Below are positions 27,101-34,845 of a stretch of 64,000 nt of DNA, one piece after another. The stretch is taken from contig NC_040032.1 in NCBI RefSeq assembly GCF_000972845.2, positions 8,214,780 through 8,278,779 on the forward strand. Reading direction: 5' to 3'. Source of the stretch: Larimichthys crocea (lineage: Eukaryota > Chordata > Actinopteri > Sciaenidae). Under the pieces are notes generated by a model that saw only the letters and a list, made by a program, of their open reading frames with translations, was not told where the DNA came from and searched no databases. The first letter of the stretch is position 1. Every line of letters starts with the position of its first letter. The translations under genes were made by a program, and so were the position numbers.

Positions 27101-28645
27101 TCAACATGTAAAAGGAAACAGAGAGTCAGTAGAGGAGGGTGAGAAAGCAGCAAAAAGGACCAGGAAGTCAGCAGAGAAAGTGGAAACAGGCGTCAACTAA
27201 ATACGGCGCTTGACAACAATAGACAGTCAGTAGGGTCGTCGTGGGTTAAATCAGGTCTGTTGGTTGTGTCGTGTGTGATCGATGACCACCCTCATGGGCA
27301 CCATGTCGCATCGCGGGGGGTGCCAGATATCTAGGACTAACGAACTAGCAAGCAATGGCTCAGACGTAGCAGCTGGGGTCAGTGGAAAACAACAAAAAAA
27401 ACGTTTGGAAGCTTCAGAGTCAAATGGTCTCTTGTGTTTTGAATTTTTAAACCACCTGTCCGTACCACATTTTTACCACTAGTGTCGCGTTTACGATCCA
27501 TGTTCATTTACACAGTACACCACACCTGACCGATCCACAATCAGGCGCACTGTACCGCTAAGGGACACGATTACTATTGTACTATTGCCTTTTCATCCTA
27601 ACAATATGCAACAAACGTTAATAATTTACTGCTTGTGTTCCGCCTTAGGATTTAAAGTCTGTCCGCTCTGTAGCTGATGAGAGATGATCTTCTAGGAAGC
27701 CTGTCCATAGCCACGTGAGAGGTTATGAGGTTAGCTGACAACTCTCTCCTTTCCTGGGGTTGTCCTGTAACTACGTAGTGTAAATTGTTAAAATACAGTA
27801 CATTGGATATAGAAATCGATGACCTGACATAAACAATACGTGGCACAGGTTTACGAAATGTTCAACAATTTATTTTGATTGAGTACATTGTATATTTAAC
27901 GCTTTGTAATCAACTGGTTATTACAAGTTTTTATGAGATTTCTTGCAGACAGTCCTACAGTGATGTTCTCATGGACAAATTGCGCTCCAGCCACCTAGCC
28001 TGTGATGCCGGTGTTGAAGATACAGTAACCTGTCAGTTCAAGACGTAAATAATAAACTCACTATTGAGTGCCTCGGTGATTTTTGAACACCTGTCTCAGT
28101 TGTGGTAGAAGAGCAGAACATTACTACCTGAGGTTATTGTTACTGGTGGTATGGGAATAGCTTTCATGACGTTTCCTTTACTTAATGATATAAACACGGC
28201 TTTAATAGCCACGGATATATAACACCATACATCCACGCGATTGAATCATTGCCACAAATGGGCAAGTCTGTACACCATTAGTTCAAGAACTTCAATGTGC
28301 AAAAGAGCTATGAAATCACTATTACAAAAACATAAACTCCGATTTCAGAAACATCCTGTTCTCTCCTTGGTTTCTTGGACTCATTCAACAAATGACCAGT
28401 CAAACTTAAAGTCTGGTTGCCTCAAACACGCGCCTGTTCTATAGAAAATTTCACCCTCAGTACAGTTGTCACGACGGGGAATCTATAGCGAATATTGAGA
28501 GATATATAGAGGAGAGATGGCTATATATATATCTCTATATATAGAGAGATGAGAGAAAGATCTAGAGAGATAGGGATAGCGAGAAGAGAGCGATTGGCGA
28601 GAGAGAGCGGAGAGATAGAGTAGAGATAAGAGAAGAGATAGAGAT

Positions 28646-28677
<32 letters not shown>

Positions 28678-31600
28678 GAGTTTTCGGTAAGGGGGAGATG
28701 TGTGCTCTCTACCACCCCTCCGTGCCTGGCTGGCATAATCCCCGGTGGGTCCCCCCGGCAGTGTAATCTATGGCAGCCATCAACTAAGGGGAGAACTGGA
28801 GCCAGCCCTAACTATAGCTTTATCCAAAAAGAAAAAAAAAGAAAGTCTTAAGTCTATCTTAAAGGTGTTGACCTGTCTGCCTCCGAACCCAGAAAGGTAG
28901 TTTGTGCCACAGCAGAGCTAGCCTGATAGCTGAAAGCTCGGTCCCAATCTACTTTTGGAAACTATAGGAACCACAAGGACCGCGTCCTGAGAGCGCCGTG
29001 TTTCTAGAGGGTAATTAAGGTGATTATGAGCTCTTTTAGATTAAAGCATGGTGCCTTGAACCATGAACGGCTTTGTAAGTAAGGAGAAGACATTTTAAAT
29101 TCTATTTCTAGATTTAATAGGTAGCCAATGCAGGAGAGCCAAAAAGGGAGAGATGTGATCTCTGATCTTGGTGTCCTGTAGGAAACACGTGCAGCAGCAA
29201 TTCTGGAATTAACTGCAACGTTCTAGAGGACTATTGGAGAGCCTGGATAACAAAGAGTTACAATGTCCAGCCTGAAGTAACAAATGCGTGGGACTAAGTT
29301 TTCTGCGTTGGTGCATCCCCTGAGACGACAATGCGTCTGATTTTGAAGCGCGATGATTTCGTACGTGAAGAATTGCAGTCCCTCGAATTGTGTTTATTGT
29401 GGACGTAAAGGACAAAGCCTGATCAAAAACAACTCCAAGATTCTTTACAGTGGGCTGGAGGGTGGGGGGGGGGGGTGGGTGGACCAGGGTGATCCCATCT
29501 AACAGTACTAAGTCTCTAGAAAGAAGTTTCTTCTGAGTGTGTTGGGTCCCCAATTAAAAGAACTTCAGGTTTTGTTGATTTACATCAAAAATTGTAGGTC
29601 ACTCCAAACTTTTTATATCCTTAAAGCATGCCTTGGATTTTAGTTAATTGATTGGTTTGCAGCTCTCCTGTAACTTCACTGTAAACTTCCACTGTAACTT
29701 CACCGTAACATCACTGTAACCTCACTGTTAACATTACAGTACATCACTGAACTTCACTGTAAACTTCACGTTAACTTCACGTAACTTCACTGTAACAGCC
29801 ACTTTAACTTCACAGTACTTCACTGTAAAATCACTTTCACTTAACTGTATATTCACTGTAACATCACTGTAACTTCAATGTAACTTCACTGTAACTACTT
29901 AACTCACTGTAACATCACTGTAACATCACTGTAACATCACTGTAACTTCACCTGTTAACTTCACTGTAACTTCACTGTAATCAATTTTAACTTACGTAAC
30001 TTCACTGTAACATCACTTTAACTTCACGTAACATCACTGTAACATCACTGTCACATCACTGTAACTTCACTGTAATACTTCACTGTAATTCACTGTAAAA
30101 TCACTCTTAAACGTCACTGTCACATCACTGTAACTTCACTGTAACTCACTGTAAACATCACTTAAACTTCACAGTAAACTTCACTGTAACATCACTTTAA
30201 CTTAACATCACACTGTAACTTCAACTGTAATAACTTCACTGTAACTTAACTGTAACTCACTGAAACATCACTGTAACATCACGTAAACTTTCCACTGAAA
30301 CTTTTAACTGAAAATTCACTTTAACATTCACTGTACATACCGTAACATCCGTTTTTTTATAACACTACACTGTACATCATGTAACTTCATCATTCCACTG
30401 TCACATATTTAACACACTGTACATACATGTAAACATCACCTGAACATCACTTTTACTTCACTGTAACAGCACTTTAATTTCACTGTAACTTACAGTAACA
30501 TCACTTTAACATCACTTGTAACATTACAGTAACATCACTGTAACATCACTGGAACTTCACTGTAACATCACTGTAACTTCACACGTAACTTTCACTTTAA
30601 CTTCACAGTCCTTTCCTCTGTAACTCACTGTAACATCACTTTACATACATCCACTGTAACATTCTCAGTAACATCACTGTAAACAATCACTGTAACTTCA
30701 CGGTAAACATCACTTTAAACTTCACGTAAACATCACTGTAACATACCTGTAACTAGTACGTGTAACATAATTATACTTCACAGTAACTTCACTGAACATC
30801 ACTTTAACACATCGAACTGACAATGTAACTCACTGTAACATTACTGTAAACATACAGTAACTCACGTAAACATCACTGTAACATCACGTATACTTACTGT
30901 AACTTTTCAACTGTAACTTCACTTTAACTTCACTGTAACATCACTGTACATTCACTGTAACTTCACTGTAACATCACTTTAACTTCACTGTAACATCACT
31001 GGAAACATCACTGTAAAACTTCACTGTAACACTCACTTTAACTTCACTGTAACTACAGTAACTCACTGTAATTACAGTAACATCACTAGTAACTTCACTT
31101 TAACTTCACTGTAATACTTTACTCACTGTAAATAACAGTAACATCACTGTAACATTCACTGTAAATCACAGTTACAATTCACAGTAATTCACTCACTGTA
31201 ACTTCCCAGTAACTTCATGTAACATCACTTAACGTAACTGTTAACAGATCACTTTAACATTCACTGTAAATCACTGTCACTTACATCACTGTTAACTGCC
31301 ACTAGTAATCACCTTTAACTTCACTGGTAACACACTGTAAAATCACTTTGTAACATCACTGTAACTTCACTTTAACTTCACTGTAACATTACAGTAACAT
31401 CACTTTAACATCACTGTAACATTACAGTAACATCACTAACTCACTGTAAAATCACTGAACTTCAACGTACACTCACTGTAACTGCTTACGTAACTTCACC
31501 TGTAACTTCACAGTAACGTTCACTGTAACATCACTGTTAACTTCACTGTAAACTCTACAGTAACTTCCAGTTAACATCACAGTACTTCACTGTAACTTCA

Positions 31601-34600
31601 CTGTAAACTTCACTGTAACATTCACTTAACTTATGTAACATCACTTAATTCACTGTAACACACTGTAACATCACTGTAAACATCACAGTAATTTCACAGT
31701 AATTTCACAGTAACATTCCAGTAACATCACTGTAACTCACAGTAACTCACTGTAAATCACTTTTTACTAACGTCAACATCACTTTAACTTCACTGTAACA
31801 TCATTAAATCACTGTAAACACAACTGTAACATGCACTGTAACATTCTACTGGTAACATCACGTGTACTTCACTGTAAAAAAAAATCACTGTAACTCACTG
31901 TAAACATCACTGTAAACTTTACTGTAACATCACTAACGTTCACTGTAACATCACTGTTAACATTCACTGTCACTCACGTAACTATCACGTAACTTCAGAA
32001 CACGTACTGACTAACCACTGAACTGCACTGAACTCACGGTAACCACTAACTCATGTACATACTATCATCACTGTAACATCACTTGAACGTCACTGTAACT
32101 CACTTAAATCACGTAAACATCTACTGTAACATTATCAGTAACATCACGGTAAACAACATCACTGTGTAACGTTCACTGGAACATTCACTTTAACATCACT
32201 GTAACATTACAGTAACATCACGGAACAGTGTCACACTGTAACATGTAACAGTCCTAAAACATCACTGTAAGTTACACTGATACAGCACTGTAACATCACT
32301 GTAAACACTGTAACTTCACGTAACTCACTTTACAACGTAACTCCTGTAACATCACTGTAACATCACTGTAACAGCCTCGTAACAAACTTTAAAACATCAC
32401 TGTAACAGTCACTGTAACTTCACTGTTCTAAACTTCACTGTAAACCTAGTTCACGTGAACAGCACTGTACATACAGTAACATCACTGTAACATACGACTT
32501 CACTGTAACATCACTTTAACATCACTGTAACATTACAGTAAACATCACTTACTCACGTAACTTACAGTAACATCACTGTAACTTCACTGTAACATCCACT
32601 GTAACTTCACTAGTAACATCACTGTAACGATCACTGTACTTCACGTAACATCACTTTAACATCACTGTAACAGTTACAGGTACTTTAACATCACTGTAAC
32701 ATTACACTGTAACATCACGGTAACATAGCAGTAACAGCTCACTGTAATCACTGCACTCACTGTAACTTCACTTGTAACATTCACCTGTAACACATTACAT
32801 GTAACATCACTGTAACTTCACTGTAATCATCACTGTAACTTCACTGTAACTTCACTGTAACTTCACGTTAACTTCAACGTAACTCACTGTACAGTACAAT
32901 GTAAATCCACTGTAACATGTACCGTAAATCACTGTAACATCACTGTAACTGCACTGTAACTTAACTCGTAAACTTCACTGTCATCACTGTAACTTCACTG
33001 TAACTTCCACAGTAACTTCACTGTAACTCACTTTAACGTCACTCAGAATGTAACTTCACTGTAACTTCACTGTAACTTTCTTTAACATCATTTTTTTTTT
33101 CTAACATTACAGTAAACTCACTGAACATTACGTAACATCACTGTAACATCACTGTAACATTACAGTAACATCACTGTAACATTACAGTAACATCACTCTA
33201 ACTTCACTGTAACTTCACTGTAACATCACTTTAACATCACTGTAACATTACAGTAACATCACTGTAACATTACAGTAACATGACTGTAACTTCACTGCAA
33301 CATTACAGTAACATAACTTTAACATCACTGTAACATCACTGTAACATCACTGTAACATCACTGTAACTTCACTGTAACTTCACTGTAACATCACAGTAAC
33401 TTCACAGTAACTTCACTGTAACATCACTGTAACTTCACTGTAACATCACTGTAACTTCACTGTAACATCACTTTAACATCACTGTAACATTACAGTAACA
33501 TCACTGTAACATTACAGTAACATGACTGTAACTTCACAGTAACATCACTGTAACATCACTGTAACTTCACTGTAACATCACTGTAACATCACTGTAACAT
33601 CACTGTAACTTCACTGTAACTTCACAGTAACATCACAGTAACTTCACAGTAACATCACAGTAACTTCACTGTAACTTCACTGTAACGTCACAGTAACTTC
33701 ACTGTAACGTCACTGTAACATCACTGTAACATCACTGTAACTTCACAGTAACATCACAGTAACTTCACAGTAACTTCACTGTAACATCACTGTAACTTCA
33801 CTGTAACATCACAGTAACTTCACAGTAACATCACAGTAACTTCACAGTAACTTCACTGTAACTTCACTGTAACTGAGCCGCCATGACACGACCACAGAAG
33901 AACAGATCGAGCAGACAGGACAGACTTCATGAGACAGACCAAATATTATAATATAGTGTTTGACTTCAAGTGTGAGTTTAAATCAAAAGGCTTCAAAATA
34001 AGATCATATAAGTCAGTATGTGACTCAAAGCTTCAAAATAAGAGCATGTAAGTCAGTATTTGACACAAAGCTTCAAAATAAGAGCATGTAAGTCAGTATT
34101 TGACATAAAGCTTCAAAATAATAGCATATAAGTCAGTGGGTGAGTTGAGGCTTCAAAATAAGAGCACATAAGTCAGTATGTGACTCAAAGCCTCAAAATA
34201 AGAGCATATGAGTCAGTATTTGACATAAAGCTTCAAAATAAGAGCATATAAGTCAGTATTTGATATAAAGCTTCAAAATAAGAGCATATGAGTCAGTATT
34301 TGACATAAAGCTTCAAAATAAGAGCATATAAGTCAGTATGTAAGTAAAGGATTCAAAATAAGAGTGTTTACAAGTCATTAGGTGATCTGATGCTTCAAAA
34401 TAAGAGCACCTTTGTGTGGTGTGTGGTTTTTAATTCAAACAGCCTCCTGAAGCTTCTGAATAAAGAACAGTGACTCTGAGTATTTACTCTGGCTGATTAT
34501 TCAGTCGCCTTGATGCGTGCGTCCTCGTGGCGTTTGTCCTCCACACGCCATCTTGAAGGACGAAAACTTGTCAGGAATTCTTTCAGCGTGCTTCAAGTCA

Positions 34601-34779
34601 AACAATCAAACATATGGACACATGACGCAGAGTCAGAACTCATGATCACGCGTGTCCCATCTTCTGTCTGACCTCACATTCGTCTGTAACAAACTCTTCA
34701 CAGATGATACATGAAGACGACACAAACTAAAATCAGCTGCAGGTCGACCTGTCATGAAGTCAACACAAACAAAGGTTTA

Positions 34780-34845
<66 letters not shown>

